A stretch of 64,000 nt of DNA, from assembly GCF_000515255.1 (NCBI RefSeq), contig NZ_KI911559.1, positions 406,149 through 470,148 of the forward strand, given 5' to 3'. The stretch comes from Rhodovibrio salinarum DSM 9154 (GTDB lineage: Bacteria; Pseudomonadota; Alphaproteobacteria; Kiloniellales; Rhodovibrionaceae). The translations under genes were made by a program, and so were the position numbers. The notes under the pieces are model-generated. The model did no database searches. It saw only the letters and a list, made by a program, of their open reading frames with translations, and was not told the origin of the DNA. Shown here one piece after another: positions 27,589 through 36,197 of this stretch. The first letter of the stretch is position 1, and each line of letters starts with the position of its first letter.

Positions 27589-27930
27589 CTAAGCGCTGCG
27601 ACCCGTGGACCCCGCGCCCGCCAGCTCGGCCTGCTTGCCGAGATCGGGGCGCACGCTCGGTCCCTTGGCGCGCATCACTTCCTTCATGTGACTGGGCTTC
27701 ACCGTCCCGTCCGCCTGCGGTTGAACCGCGAACAGATAGGGCGCGACCACGGAGGTTCCGGCGAACGCCTCGGCGCGTTCCAGCAGCGCCTCCTGCGCCT
27801 GCGGATCTTCCGCCCAGTCGGTCTGTTCGGGCGTTTCCGCCCAAACGTCCTCAGGCGTCAGATAGACCACGACGCCGTCGCTCAGGCGGTTCGCGGTCAC
27901 GGCCTTGGGTCCCTTGGCCTTGGCTGCCAT
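27589..27930 (-). CDS. DUF2849 protein of the cys operon
   Basis: 113 aa. Small soluble protein with KAVTANRLSDGVVVYLTPED, ERAEAFAGTSVVAPYLFAVQ and a C-terminal GPSVRPDLGKQAELAG. This family occurs between cysG and cysI in alphaproteobacteria and no function has been shown that I know of. 14 bp before cysI and 39 bp after cysG, so it is part of the operon and probably of siroheme-enzyme function. Confidence 0.9.
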   Translation of the reverse strand: MAAKAKGPKAVTANRLSDGVVVYLTPEDVWAETPEQTDWAEDPQAQEALLERAEAFAGTSVVAPYLFAVQPQADGTVKPSHMKEVMRAKGPSVRPDLGKQAELAGAGSTGRSA

Positions 27931-27969
27931 GGCGTTTCGTCTCTCGTTGCGGTGTCGGGGCGCGGCGGC

Positions 27970-29397
27970 TCAGCCCTGCAGGGCAAGCGCGCGCGGTTGG
28001 ACGTGGACGGGTGCGGCGGCAGCGGTCTGCCGCGCGCCCTCGGCGAACGCGGCGACCTGGCCGATGATCAGCATCGCCGGCCCGCGCACGCCCTGCGCCG
28101 CGACCGTCTGGCCGAGTGCGGCCAGCTGGGTCGGCAGGACGCGCTCGTCCGCCGTGGTGCCGTTCTCGACGATCGCCGCTGGCGTATCCGGGCTCAGCCC
28201 ATGGGCGATCAGCCGCTCCGCCACGCGTTCGGCGGTGGCCACGCCCATGTAGATCGCCAGCGTGTGGTTGGCGCGCGCGAGCGCGGCCCAGTCCGGCTCC
28301 TGATCACGGCTCGCCGCGTGCCCGGTGACGAAGGTGACGGCGTGGGCATGGTCGCGGTGGGTGAGCGGGATGCCGGCCGCCGCCGCGCAGCCGGTCGCCG
28401 CGGTGATGCCGGGGACCAGCTCGACCTGGACGCCGGCGGCGCGCAGGGCCGCGACCTCTTCCCCGCCACGGCCGAACACGAAAGGGTCGCCGCCCTTGAG
28501 ACGGACCACCTTGGCACCGGCGCGTGCGTGGCGGATCAGCAGGTCGTTGATCTCGTCCTGCGTCTTGGCGTGCGCTCCCGGGGCCTTGCCGACATCGATC
28601 CGCTCGGCGTCGCGGCGTGCGTAGTCGACGATTTCCGCGGGCACCAGGCGGTCGTGGACCACGACGTCGGCGCGCTGCAGGAAGCGCACGGCCTTGAAGG
28701 TCAGGAGATCCGGATCTCCCGGCCCAGCGCCGACGATCGCCACCTGACCGGTCTCTGCCTCCGTGGCTTCGCCATTGACCAGGCGCATCATGCCTTCGCG
28801 GGCCTTCGCCTCGCGGCCGGCCAATACGTCGTCGGCAACGGCCGAATCGAAGAATCTCTCCCAAAAGCGCAGGCGCTGCGGGCCCGGCGGCAGGCGATTG
28901 GCGACCGCTTCGCGGAAGCTCTCGGCAAAGCCGGTTAGCTCGCCGATGCGCGCAGGCAGCATCGCTTCCAGCTTTTCCCGGATACGCCGGGCCAGGACCG
29001 GCGCGGCGCCGGCGCTGGAGATGCCGATCGTCAGCGGATCGCGGTCGACAATCGCGGGCGTGATGAAGGTGCAGGCCCAGGGGCGGTCGACTACATTGAC
29101 CGGCACGTCGCGCGGACGGGTGACCTTGGCCACCGCCTCGTCGACATCGCCGCGGCCGGTGGCGGCGATCACCGCCGCCTTGCCCGGCACGTCATAATAC
29201 TTAAAGCAGCGGGCGATATGCTCGATCCCGCCGTCGCGCGCGAGCGCCGCCAGCTCGTCGTCCAGCCGCCGGGCGACCACGACCACCCGGGCGTGCGCCT
29301 TGCGCAGCAGACGGACCTTGCGCGCGGCATTTTCCATGCCGCCGACGACCAGCACGGGCCGATCGCGGATGTCGAGGAAGGCCGGGAAGTAGCGCAT
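27970..29397 (-). CDS. cysG: Siroheme synthase CysG (fused dehydrogenase/chelatase and methyltransferase)
   Basis: 475 aa. First module (about 1-205), precorrin-2 dehydrogenase/ferrochelatase: FPAFLDIRDRPVLVVGGMEN, ISSAGAAPVLARRIREKLE. Second module (about 215-475), uroporphyrinogen-III C-methyltransferase: VAIVGAGPGDPDLLTFKA, VVHDRLV, RLKGGDPFVFGRGGEE, VVPGIT-like LVPGITAATG. Makes siroheme for CysI. The ATG at 29397 opens with MRYFPAFLDI; the upstream frame is not conserved-looking. First gene of the operon; a promoter and a nested palindrome lie upstream. Confidence 0.95.
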   Translation of the reverse strand: MRYFPAFLDIRDRPVLVVGGMENAARKVRLLRKAHARVVVVARRLDDELAALARDGGIEHIARCFKYYDVPGKAAVIAATGRGDVDEAVAKVTRPRDVPVNVVDRPWACTFITPAIVDRDPLTIGISSAGAAPVLARRIREKLEAMLPARIGELTGFAESFREAVANRLPPGPQRLRFWERFFDSAVADDVLAGREAKAREGMMRLVNGEATEAETGQVAIVGAGPGDPDLLTFKAVRFLQRADVVVHDRLVPAEIVDYARRDAERIDVGKAPGAHAKTQDEINDLLIRHARAGAKVVRLKGGDPFVFGRGGEEVAALRAAGVQVELVPGITAATGCAAAAGIPLTHRDHAHAVTFVTGHAASRDQEPDWAALARANHTLAIYMGVATAERVAERLIAHGLSPDTPAAIVENGTTADERVLPTQLAALGQTVAAQGVRGPAMLIIGQVAAFAEGARQTAAAAPVHVQPRALALQG

Positions 29398-29515
29398 CGC
29401 GAACCCCTTTGCCGCGGCCCGGCGCGCCATGCTGCTGAGGCGAGGCGGCCACCGGTTAATTTCCGCGCTACGGCGTGTGTTTTTTGGATTTGCCGCAAAA
29501 CGCTTCGTAGAATTT

Positions 29516-29544
29516 GAAATAGGCTGTCGGCCAGTCCGTGTCAA
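29516..29544 (-). promoter_or_regulatory. Candidate sigma-70 promoter of the cys operon
   Basis: On the minus strand a perfect TTGACA (29544-29539) is followed by 17 nt and TATTTC (29521-29516). The -35 is ideal and the -10 weak, which would suit an activated promoter. It lies about 120 bp before cysG. Confidence 0.5.
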
Positions 29545-29548
29545 GTAA

Positions 29549-29600
29549 TCCCACATTCTCAGTGTCGTTATAGGATTATAACACATCTAAGAATGTGGGA
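29549..29600. promoter_or_regulatory. Two nested coaxial inverted repeats upstream of the cys operon
   Basis: Outer arms 29549-29559 and 29590-29600 (core CCCACATTCT/AGAATGTGGG) are perfect over 11 bp. Inner arms GTTATA (29567-29572) and TATAAC (29577-29582) share exactly the same centre, 29574.5. The block lies just upstream of the TTGACA box in an AT-rich island. It could be an activator or repressor site, or a terminator-like cruciform behind hemW. Confidence 0.6.
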
Positions 29601-29647
29601 ATTAACCGACCCCGACAGTACGCTTTCGGGTCACCCTAGGCCAAGCG

Positions 29648-30841
29648 TCAGCCTAACAGGTGGTCGATCACAGCATTCAGCCGCAACCGACCTTCCGCCG
29701 TCGCCGCCAGACTCTGCGCGTTCAGGGTCAGATAGCCCGCTTCCTGCAGTGCCTCCAGCCGGTCGGCGTCGAACAGTGCCTCCGGCTGCGCCCCCAGCTC
29801 GCGCTGGAACGCGTCGCGGTGGATGCCCTCGGCCAGACGCAGGCCCATCAGGGTCATCTCCTGGCGTTTCTGGGCCGCGTCCAGGGGATCGCGGGCGCGG
29901 GTGGCGTGGCCGGTGCGGCCGACCGCCTCCAGCCAGGCTTCCGGCGCGGAATGCTGGCGGGTGGCGTGCTTGGTGCCCTGCACCGTCACCCGGCCGTGCG
30001 CGCCGGGCCCGATGCCGAGATAGTCGCCGTAGCGCCAGTAGGTCAGGTTGTGCCGGCTTTCCTGCCCCGGCATCGCGTGATTGGACACCTCGTACGCGTT
30101 CAACCCGCGTGCGCCCAGCGTCTCGTCGGTTGCCTGGAAAATCGCGGACTGCGTGGCGTCGTCCGGCAGGGCGAGCTCGCCGCGCCGCCAGGAGGCGTGA
30201 AACGGCGTACCGGGCTCGATCGTCAACTGGTAGATCGAGAGGTGCGCCGGCCCTTCTTCGAGCGCGCGGGCGAGTTCGTCCGCCCAGCTCTCCGGCGTCA
30301 TGCCGGGGCGCGCGGTGATCAGGTCGAACGACATCCGCGGAAACGCCCGACGCGCCAGGTCGACCGCCGCCAGCGCCTCGTCGGCCGAGTGCTGCCGCCC
30401 CAGGAACGCGAGGGCGCGGTCGTCCAGCGCCTGCACGCCAAGCGACACGCGGTTGACCCCGGCGGCACGGAAGCGGGCGAACGCCTCCGCTTCCACACTC
30501 GTGGGATTGGCCTCCAGCGTGATCTCGGCGTCGTCGGCCAGATCGAACCGTTCGGCAACCCGGTCGATCAACGCCTCCGCCGTTTTGGGATCCATCAACG
30601 AGGGCGTACCCCCGCCGAAAAAGATCGAGGTGACGCGGCGCCCAGCCATTTCGTTGGCGTAATGGTCTAGTTCGGCCAGCAGCGAGCGGCGCCAGAGGTC
30701 GTGGTCGACCGCGCCGCGCACGTGGCTATTGAAATCGCAATAGGGGCATTTCTTCAGGCAGAAGGGCCAGTGGACGTAGACGCCGAAGCCAGGATCGGGC
30801 GCCCGGTCTGCCCGCGTCTGCAGCGCGGGCGCGCCCGTCAT
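29648..30841 (-). CDS. hemW: Radical SAM heme chaperone HemW
   Basis: 397 aa. The radical SAM cluster [14 protein letters not shown] is near residue 28, followed by [31 protein letters not shown] and a HemW-type C-terminal domain. The family resembles oxygen-independent coproporphyrinogen oxidase HemN, but HemW has a heme-trafficking role. Its ATG at 30841 overlaps the rdgB stop (ATGA), so translation is coupled. Distinguishing HemW from HemN rests on length and lack of the N-terminal HemN extension. Confidence 0.93.
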   Translation of the reverse strand: MTGAPALQTRADRAPDPGFGVYVHWPFCLKKCPYCDFNSHVRGAVDHDLWRRSLLAELDHYANEMAGRRVTSIFFGGGTPSLMDPKTAEALIDRVAERFDLADDAEITLEANPTSVEAEAFARFRAAGVNRVSLGVQALDDRALAFLGRQHSADEALAAVDLARRAFPRMSFDLITARPGMTPESWADELARALEEGPAHLSIYQLTIEPGTPFHASWRRGELALPDDATQSAIFQATDETLGARGLNAYEVSNHAMPGQESRHNLTYWRYGDYLGIGPGAHGRVTVQGTKHATRQHSAPEAWLEAVGRTGHATRARDPLDAAQKRQEMTLMGLRLAEGIHRDAFQRELGAQPEALFDADRLEALQEAGYLTLNAQSLAATAEGRLRLNAVIDHLLG

Positions 30842-31446
30842 GTCCGGAACACCGCGTCGACCAGCTGGCGGAAGGCCCGCGCTCGATGGCTCATGGCGTG
30901 CTTGGCCGCCGGCTCCATCTCGCCAAACGTGATCGCGTGACCGTCCGGCACGAACACCGGATCGTACCCGAAGCCACGCGTGCCGCGTGGCGGATAGGTG
31001 AGCGTGCCATCGACCTGGCCTTGGAAGGTACGTGTTGTCCCTTCCGGCCAGGCGAGCGTGAGCGCGCAGACGAAACAGGCCGAGCGGTCGCCGCCTGTGC
31101 CGGCGTTGACCTCCCGCAACTCCTGTTCGACCCGATCCATCGCGGCGTGGAAATCCTTGTCCGGTCCTGCCCAGCGGGCGGAGTAGATTCCGGGCTTGCC
31201 GCCCAGCGCGGTCACCGCCAGACCGCTGTCATCCGCCAGCGCCGGCAGATTTGCGCCTTTGGCCGAGGCGCGCGCCTTCAGCTCCGCATTCTCGGCGAAG
31301 GTATGGCCCGTTTCCTCCGGCTCCGGCAGGCCGAGCTCGCCCGCGGACTTAACGGTGGTGCCGAACGGTTCGAGCAGTTCGGCGATTTCGCGGACCTTGC
31401 CCGGGTTGTGACTGGCGATGACGAGGGTATCGGCGCCTAGTGGCAT
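30838..31446 (-). CDS. rdgB: Non-canonical purine NTP pyrophosphatase (RdgB/HAM1)
   Basis: 202 aa. Hydrolyses ITP, dITP and XTP to keep deaminated purines out of nucleic acids. Seen: [45 protein letters not shown] and [11 protein letters not shown]. The ATG at 31446 (MPLGADTLV) is preferred over an upstream in-frame ATG at 31488. Middle gene of rph-rdgB-hemW. Confidence 0.95.
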   Translation of the reverse strand: MPLGADTLVIASHNPGKVREIAELLEPFGTTVKSAGELGLPEPEETGHTFAENAELKARASAKGANLPALADDSGLAVTALGGKPGIYSARWAGPDKDFHAAMDRVEQELREVNAGTGGDRSACFVCALTLAWPEGTTRTFQGQVDGTLTYPPRGTRGFGYDPVFVPDGHAITFGEMEPAAKHAMSHRARAFRQLVDAVFRT

Positions 31447-31492
31447 GGCGGTTGGAGTCCTCACGAAGGTCCCGGTCCATAACGACATAACG

Positions 31493-31517
31493 CCCCTCTC
31501 CCGCGAGGGGAGAGGGG
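31493..31517. repeat. REP-like hairpin CCCCTCTCCC/GGGAGAGGGG
   Basis: Perfect 10-bp arms (31493-31502, 31508-31517) with loop GCGAG, between rph and rdgB. It shares the CTCTCCC/GGGAGAG core with 17401-17423. CCCTCTCCC hairpins are common dispersed intergenic elements in many proteobacteria. There is no U tract on either strand. Confidence 0.55.
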
Positions 31518-31553
31518 TCGCCGACGCGCGGGTCGAAATCGGCGCGACGGGCG

Positions 31554-32276
31554 TTAGAGACCGACGCCCAGGGCCTGCAGCTGCTTGCGGCAGAGCTGGG
31601 ACACACCGCCTTCGGCAAGGTCGAGCAGCTTGTTGAAGGTGGCGCGGTCGTAGGGCTCGCTCTCCGCGCTTGCCTGGATCTCGACGATTCCGCCGCGACC
31701 GGTCAGGACAAAGTTGGCATCGGCGTCAGCGCTGGAATCCTCGTCGTAGTCGAGGTCGAGCACCGGCTCTCCCTTGTAGATCCCAGCGGAGATCGCGGCG
31801 ACCTGGTCGGTCAGCGGGATCTGTTTGATCGCCTTGGCCGTCTGCATGAACTGGAAGGCCTGATAGAGCGCGACATAGGCGCCGGTGATCGCGGCCGTCC
31901 GGGTGCCGCCATCGGCCTGCAGGACGTCGCAGTCGATCTGGATCGACCGCTCGCCGAAGGCGGTCAGGTCGGTCACCGCGCGCATCGACCGGCCGATCAG
32001 CCGCTGGATTTCCACCGTACGCCCGCCCTGCTTGCCGCGCGCGGCCTCGCGGCCGCCGCGGGTGTGGGTGGCGCGCGGCAGCATGCCGTACTCGGCCGTC
32101 ACCCAGCCGCGTCCGCTGCCGCGCATGAAACCTGGCACCGAGTTGTCGACCGAGGCGGTGCAGAGCACGTGCGTGTCGCCGAACTTGGCCAGGCACGACC
32201 CTTCGGCGTGCTTGCTGAAGTCGGGCTCGAGAACGACGGTGCGCAGCTGGTCGGCGGCGCGTCCGGAGGGGCGCAT
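31554..32276 (-). CDS. rph: Ribonuclease PH
   Basis: 240 aa, full length. Phosphorolytic 3' exoribonuclease that trims tRNA ends. Seen: [69 protein letters not shown], and [20 protein letters not shown] with the catalytic Asp residues. Divergent from hrcA with a 205-bp shared region. The rph/hrcA head-to-head arrangement is conserved in alphaproteobacteria. Confidence 0.96.
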   Translation of the reverse strand: MRPSGRAADQLRTVVLEPDFSKHAEGSCLAKFGDTHVLCTASVDNSVPGFMRGSGRGWVTAEYGMLPRATHTRGGREAARGKQGGRTVEIQRLIGRSMRAVTDLTAFGERSIQIDCDVLQADGGTRTAAITGAYVALYQAFQFMQTAKAIKQIPLTDQVAAISAGIYKGEPVLDLDYDEDSSADADANFVLTGRGGIVEIQASAESEPYDRATFNKLLDLAEGGVSQLCRKQLQALGVGL

Positions 32277-32411
32277 GAGAACCGCGGGCTCCTGTGATTG
32301 TGGTGGGGACTATTCCGGCCATTGCCGGGCGTCGAGCGGCGCGCACGCTATCCGATCACCCCCGCAGCGTCCACCCGCGCCCCCTCGGCGGTATCGGGGC
32401 CGTCCGGTCGC

Positions 32412-32430
32412 GGCGGTCAAGTTGACCGCC
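32412..32430. promoter_or_regulatory. Perfect 19-bp palindrome overlapping the hrcA -35
   Basis: GGCGGTCAA, a single central G, then TTGACCGCC. Nine-bp arms pair without mismatch. The right arm contains the GTTGACC of the proposed sigma-32 -35 box, so a bound protein could block hrcA transcription. It is not the CIRCE sequence. Confidence 0.5.
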
Positions 32431-32450
32431 TGCCCGGCGGTTCCTATCTT
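32421..32450 (+). promoter_or_regulatory. Sigma-32-like promoter of hrcA-grpE
   Basis: GTTGACC (32421-32427), 15-nt spacer, CCTATCTT (32443-32450). The -10 fits the CYTATNTT form reported for alphaproteobacterial RpoH promoters. It is 31 bp before the hrcA start. Same geometry as the sites before htpG and dnaK. Confidence 0.5.
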
Positions 32451-32481
32451 CAATGGGTGTAGACTGGTGGTGAGTTTCCCC

Positions 32482-33549
32482 ATGACAGAGCAGCGACGCG
32501 GTCTGAGCGGACGCACGGATCTCAGCGCGCTGGATCAGCGTTCGCGCGAGATCTTCCGACATATCGTCGATGCCTATGTCGCGACCGGTGCCCCGATCGG
32601 CTCGCGCACGTTGGCGCGTCAACTGGGCATGGGCCTGTCGCCGGCCACGCTGCGCAACACGATGGCGGAGCTGGAGGAACTGGGCCTGCTGTATGCCCCG
32701 CACACCTCCGCCGGGCGACTGCCAACCGATCACGGCTTGCGGCTGTTCGTCGACGGCCTGCTGGAAAAGGGCAATCTCGACGCCCGGGAACGCGAGAGCA
32801 TCGAGGCCCGCTGCGCCGCCAACGGGCGCAGCCTGCCGGACACCATGGCGGAAGCCAGCCGGATGCTCTCCGACCTGTCGAAGTGCGCCGGCCTGGTCGT
32901 CGCCCCGAAGTTCGAGGAACCGCTGAAGCACATCGAATTCGTCGCGCTCGGTCCCGGGCGAGCGCTGTGCGTGCTGGTCACCGATTCCGGCGCGGTCGAG
33001 AACCGGATCATCGACGTGCCGATGGGCCTGCCGCCCTCCTCCCTGGTCGAGGCATCGAACTACCTGTCGAGCAAGCTGGTCGGGCGCACGCTGAGCGAGG
33101 CGCAGCACGTCGTGCAGCAGGAACTGCAGCAGGAGCGCCAGGAGCTGAACGCGCTTACCCGCCGGCTGATCGAGCAGGGTGTGGCCGATTGGTCGGAAGC
33201 GAACGAGGGGGCGCTGATCGTGCGCGGTCAGGCACACCTCTTGGAGGACGTCAGCGCGCTGGAGGATCTGGAGCGCGTGCGCAATCTGTTCTCGGCGCTG
33301 GAAAAGAAGGAGTCGCTCAGCAAGCTGCTCGACCTCGCCGACGACGCGGACGGCGTCCAGATCTTCATCGGGGCGGAGAGTTCCCTGTTCGGCATGACCG
33401 ACTGTTCCATGGTGATTGCGCCCTATGCCAACAGCCAGCAGCGCTTCGTGGGCGCGATCGGGGTGATCGGTCCGACCCGGATCGACTACGCCCGGATCAT
33501 CCCGATGGTGGACTATACGGCGAAGGTGATGAGTCGGCTGGTCGGCTGA
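32482..33549 (+). CDS. hrcA: Heat-inducible transcription repressor HrcA
   Basis: 355 aa. Winged-helix N-terminus (REIFRHIVDAYVATGAPIGS, LSPATLRNTMAELEELGLLY, HTSAGRLPTDHGLRLFVDGL) and the regulatory domain with MTDCSMVIAPYANSQQRFVG and the final GPTRIDYARIIPMVDYTAKV. HrcA represses groESL-type operons at CIRCE elements and is kept active by GroEL. ATG 32482 gives the normal N-terminus. groESL is not in the window, and no CIRCE is visible near hrcA, htpG or dnaK, so its targets lie elsewhere. Confidence 0.96.
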   Translation: MTEQRRGLSGRTDLSALDQRSREIFRHIVDAYVATGAPIGSRTLARQLGMGLSPATLRNTMAELEELGLLYAPHTSAGRLPTDHGLRLFVDGLLEKGNLDARERESIEARCAANGRSLPDTMAEASRMLSDLSKCAGLVVAPKFEEPLKHIEFVALGPGRALCVLVTDSGAVENRIIDVPMGLPPSSLVEASNYLSSKLVGRTLSEAQHVVQQELQQERQELNALTRRLIEQGVADWSEANEGALIVRGQAHLLEDVSALEDLERVRNLFSALEKKESLSKLLDLADDADGVQIFIGAESSLFGMTDCSMVIAPYANSQQRFVGAIGVIGPTRIDYARIIPMVDYTAKVMSRLVG

Positions 33550-33591
33550 CGCCGCGCCTGCTTTTCCAGGCAGCATGTCTTTTCATTCGCG

Positions 33592-33613
33592 CCTCTCATC
33601 CACAGATGAGGGG
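33592..33613 (+). terminator. Attenuator-like hairpin between hrcA and grpE
   Basis: CCTCTCATC (33592-33600) pairs with GATGAGGGG (33605-33613) with one T-G wobble and loop CACA. No U run follows. It may temper read-through from hrcA to grpE or protect mRNA. Confidence 0.4.
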
Positions 33614-33669
33614 GCAGCGAACGGCACATACCCAACCAAGACATCGATCAGAGCAGACGGACCCGATAC

Positions 33670-34434
33670 ATGACGGCGAACAACAACCGCGCGAACGACG
33701 AGCATCAGGATCAGAACGCCCAGAGCGCGAACGCGCAGGGCCAGGACCAGGATGCCGGCCAGGGCGGCCAGGATCCCGAGCAGGCCAAGTCCGAGGCGAA
33801 CGCCAAGGCCGCCGCGCAGGAGGCCGCGCGCCTGGCCGAGGAAGCCGCGCGCAATGCCAACGCGCAGGGCGAGGGCGATCCCGAGGCGGAGGCGCCCGAG
33901 GATCCGCAGGCCGCCCTGCAGGCGGAGATCGACGACCTGAAGAACCGTCTGCAGCGCGCCATGGCGGAGACCGAGAACGTTCGCCGGCGCGCCGACCGTG
34001 AGCGCCAGGAGGCGATGAAATACGCCGCCGCGCCGCTCGCCCGGGATCTGCTGGGCGTGGCCGACAACCTGCGCCGGGCGCTGGAGAGCGTGCCGCAGGA
34101 CAAGGCGGAGCAGGACGAGACGCTGAAGAACCTGCTCTCCGGCGTGCAGATGACCGAGAAGGAACTCGCCGACGCCTTCGCCAAGCACAGCATCCAAAAG
34201 TTGGCGCCGGCGGCCGGTGAGAAGTTCGACCCGCACTATCACGAGGCGATGTACGAGGTGCCGACCGACGATCACAAGCCGGGCTCGGTCGTGCACGTCG
34301 TGCAGGAAGGCTATGTCCTGAACGACCGCCTGCTGCGCCCGGCGCGCGTCGGCGTCGCTAAGTCCGCCGGCGGTGGCCAGGGCGGTGGCAGCGGCGCCAA
34401 CGGTCAGGGCGATAACATCGATACGAAGGCGTAA
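33670..34434 (+). CDS. grpE: Nucleotide exchange factor GrpE
   Basis: 254 aa, longer than usual. About 80 N-terminal residues are Gln/Asn/Ala/Asp-rich and disordered, then comes the coiled coil (AALQAEIDDLKNRLQRAMAE, TENVRRRADRERQEAMKYA) and the beta-wing head (FDPHYHEAMYEVPTDDHKPG, VVHVVQEGYVLNDRLLRPAR). Exchanges ADP on DnaK, encoded 12 kb away. Downstream of hrcA in the same direction (120-bp gap), probably cotranscribed. A Gly/Asn-rich tail ends the protein. Confidence 0.96.
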   Translation: MTANNNRANDEHQDQNAQSANAQGQDQDAGQGGQDPEQAKSEANAKAAAQEAARLAEEAARNANAQGEGDPEAEAPEDPQAALQAEIDDLKNRLQRAMAETENVRRRADRERQEAMKYAAAPLARDLLGVADNLRRALESVPQDKAEQDETLKNLLSGVQMTEKELADAFAKHSIQKLAPAAGEKFDPHYHEAMYEVPTDDHKPGSVVHVVQEGYVLNDRLLRPARVGVAKSAGGGQGGGSGANGQGDNIDTKA

Positions 34435-34462
34435 CGACTACCGTTTTTCAGGTTTGGCGTAG

Positions 34463-34497
34463 AAACGCCCGCCGTGCAACCCACGGCGGGCGTTTTC
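34463..34497 (+). terminator. Intrinsic terminator of grpE
   Basis: AAACGCCCGCCGTG (34463-34476) and CACGGCGGGCGTTT (34482-34495) pair perfectly over 14 bp around a CAACC loop, followed by TT. Confidence 0.92.
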
Positions 34498-34549
34498 TTG
34501 GGATCATCGCCGAGCGCGCGCACGGCGCGCGGGTTAGCGCCGCCTGGAC

Positions 34550-34966
34550 CTACGACGTCCCCCGTCGCCTGGGTTCCCGGCTCAGCCCGCGCTGATCCAA
34601 GGCATCCAGGTAACGCTGCCAGATCTCCTGCTTGTTCTCGCCGAGCTGGCGCAGATAGGCCCAGGAGAAGATGCCGGTGTCGTGCAGATCGTCGAAGTGG
34701 ATCTTGATGGCATAGTTGCCGACCGGCTCGATGGTCATGATGCCGACGTACTTACGCCCCGAGACGGTCTGCTTCTCCGCCGGGCTGTGCCCCTGCACCT
34801 CGGCCGAGGGGCTTTCCACGCGCAAAAGCTCGGCCGGATAGACGAACGTCTGGCCGTCGTCGAAGTCGATCTCCAGCTCCTTGCGCGCCTGGACGTAGCG
34901 GATTTCCAGCGGCCAGTGCTGGGTGCCATAGGGTTGGGCTTCGTCGGACTGGATGTCCTTCGCCAT
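34550..34966 (-). CDS. DUF971 domain protein
   Basis: 138 aa. Matches the DUF971 (gamma-butyrobetaine-hydroxylase-like N-terminal) fold: WPLEIRYVQARKELEIDFDD, FVYPAELLRVESPSAEVQGH, VGIMTIEPVGNYAIKIHFDD, DTGIFSWAYLRQLGE. Stand-alone bacterial members are poorly characterised; some members of this fold bind zinc or Fe-S clusters. ATG 34966 (MAKDIQSDE) is chosen over an upstream in-frame ATG at 34984. Last gene of a minus-strand run with the Trm112, LON and thioredoxin-TPR genes. Confidence 0.9.
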   Translation of the reverse strand: MAKDIQSDEAQPYGTQHWPLEIRYVQARKELEIDFDDGQTFVYPAELLRVESPSAEVQGHSPAEKQTVSGRKYVGIMTIEPVGNYAIKIHFDDLHDTGIFSWAYLRQLGENKQEIWQRYLDALDQRGLSREPRRRGTS

Positions 34967-35021
34967 CGTCGGCGGTTCCAACAAGTTGGGTAAAAACGCG
35001 GCGGCATCCGACAGTCCCCAT

Positions 35022-35041
35022 CTCCCTTGGGCAGAAGGGAG
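35022..35041. terminator. Small hairpin between the Trm112 and DUF971 genes
   Basis: CTCCCTT (35022-35028) pairs with AAGGGAG (35035-35041) around a 6-nt loop. It may reduce read-through in the 146-bp gap; no U tract. Confidence 0.3.
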
Positions 35042-35112
35042 CCACGGAGGCTGTGAACCATCGCTTTGCCAGACGGCTTTCAGCTAACGCCTGCCGGCCT
35101 TCAAGCCAAGGA

Positions 35113-35334
35113 CTACGCGTCGATCTGGCGGGCCTCGTCGGGCAGCATGATCGGGATGCCGTCCCGAATCGGGTAGGCGAGCTTGGCCTGCGGGCTGATC
35201 AGCTCCTGGGACTTGGCGTCGTACTCCAGCGGCCCCTTGGTCAGCGGGCAGACCAGGATTTCCAGCAGCTTGGGATCGACCGTGCTGCCGGCCCCGGCAT
35301 CTTGCGTACCGGTGTCGGGCGTCTCGTTGCTCAT
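35113..35334 (-). CDS. Trm112 family protein
   Basis: 73 aa. The core [40 protein letters not shown] is the Trm112/UPF0434 zinc-ribbon-like fold. Only one of the usual Cys residues is present (VCPLTKG), so metal binding is doubtful. Family members act as small partners of methyltransferases in eukaryotes; bacterial partners are less clear. An unusual 20-residue Thr/Gly/Asp-rich N-terminal extension ([16 protein letters not shown]) is included because ATG 35334 is the only good start. Confidence 0.9.
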   Translation of the reverse strand: MSNETPDTGTQDAGAGSTVDPKLLEILVCPLTKGPLEYDAKSQELISPQAKLAYPIRDGIPIMLPDEARQIDA

Positions 35335-35423
35335 TTTTGGTATGTCCTCGCAGATCCTGTCTGTCGTCGACCCGTCGGTATCCTGCCGCGCTGGTACAAG
35401 CCCGTCCAGCCGTCCCAGACCCA

Positions 35424-36185
35424 CTAGTGGCGCGAGGCGGCGCGACCTTCCGGCGCGGGACGGTCCAACACCGCCATTTCCAGGATCGCGGTCATCGTCT
35501 CCGCGCGCCGAATGGCGTCTTCCGCTTCCAGCAGTGCCTGTTTCTCCGCGCTGGAGAAGGGGCAGACCATGGCGAGCGAGGTCACCAGCCGCTCGTTCGA
35601 CGCTTCCCGAATGGCGTCCCAGTCCGCCTCGATGCCCTGCTGGCTGAAGTAATAGGTCAACGCCTCCAGCAGCCGCTCGCGGTCGAACGGCGCGCCCTGC
35701 TCGGGCTTCAGGTCGCCGGCGAAGCAACTGTAGTCCGGCACGACGCGGCGGTAGCCGTCATAGAGCGGCAGCTCCTGCTGGATACGAAACCGCAGTAGCC
35801 CCTTGAGCGTAACCAGGTAACGCCCGTCATCGGTCTCGGAGAAGGAGACGATCCGGCCGGCACACCCGGTCAGGTAGACCGGCGCGGCACCGGCATCGGA
35901 ACGGGCGCCCTGAGGGTCCGGGGTGGTGTAGGCGGCTTCCTCGTCATCCTCGGCATCGAAACAGCCGAAACGGGCCGTCTGGTCGGCGTCATCCACGGCC
36001 GGCTGCACCATGCCGATCATGCGCTGATTACGCAGCGCATCGCGGACCATGTTCAGGTAGCGCGGCTCGAAGATGTTGAGCGGCAGCCGGCCGCCCGGCA
36101 GCAGCAGGACGCCCGAGAGCGGAAAGATCGGCAGTTCGCCCGGCAGCTCGTCATACTCGGGGTCGAAGGGGTGAGAGGAGGACAT
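35424..36185 (-). CDS. LON peptidase substrate-binding domain protein
   Basis: 253 aa. N-terminal LON domain: [58 protein letters not shown], then a helical part ([20 protein letters not shown]). No ATPase or protease domain. Its function is probably to bind unfolded or tagged substrates. It starts 12 bp after the thioredoxin-TPR gene and is likely cotranscribed with it; this pair is conserved in alphaproteobacteria. Confidence 0.93.
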   Translation of the reverse strand: MSSSHPFDPEYDELPGELPIFPLSGVLLLPGGRLPLNIFEPRYLNMVRDALRNQRMIGMVQPAVDDADQTARFGCFDAEDDEEAAYTTPDPQGARSDAGAAPVYLTGCAGRIVSFSETDDGRYLVTLKGLLRFRIQQELPLYDGYRRVVPDYSCFAGDLKPEQGAPFDRERLLEALTYYFSQQGIEADWDAIREASNERLVTSLAMVCPFSSAEKQALLEAEDAIRRAETMTAILEMAVLDRPAPEGRAASRH

Positions 36186-36197
36186 GGGCGCCCTTAC

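Noticed and set aside
31885-32481. N-terminal extension of HrcA by about 200 residues
   Set aside because: It is antisense to rph and not HrcA-like; ATG 32482 gives the family N-terminus.
35113-35727. Longer frame making a 204-aa Trm112 protein
   Set aside because: The N-terminal extension overlaps the LON-domain gene in a different frame and is Arg/Gly-rich; ATG 35334 gives the family length.
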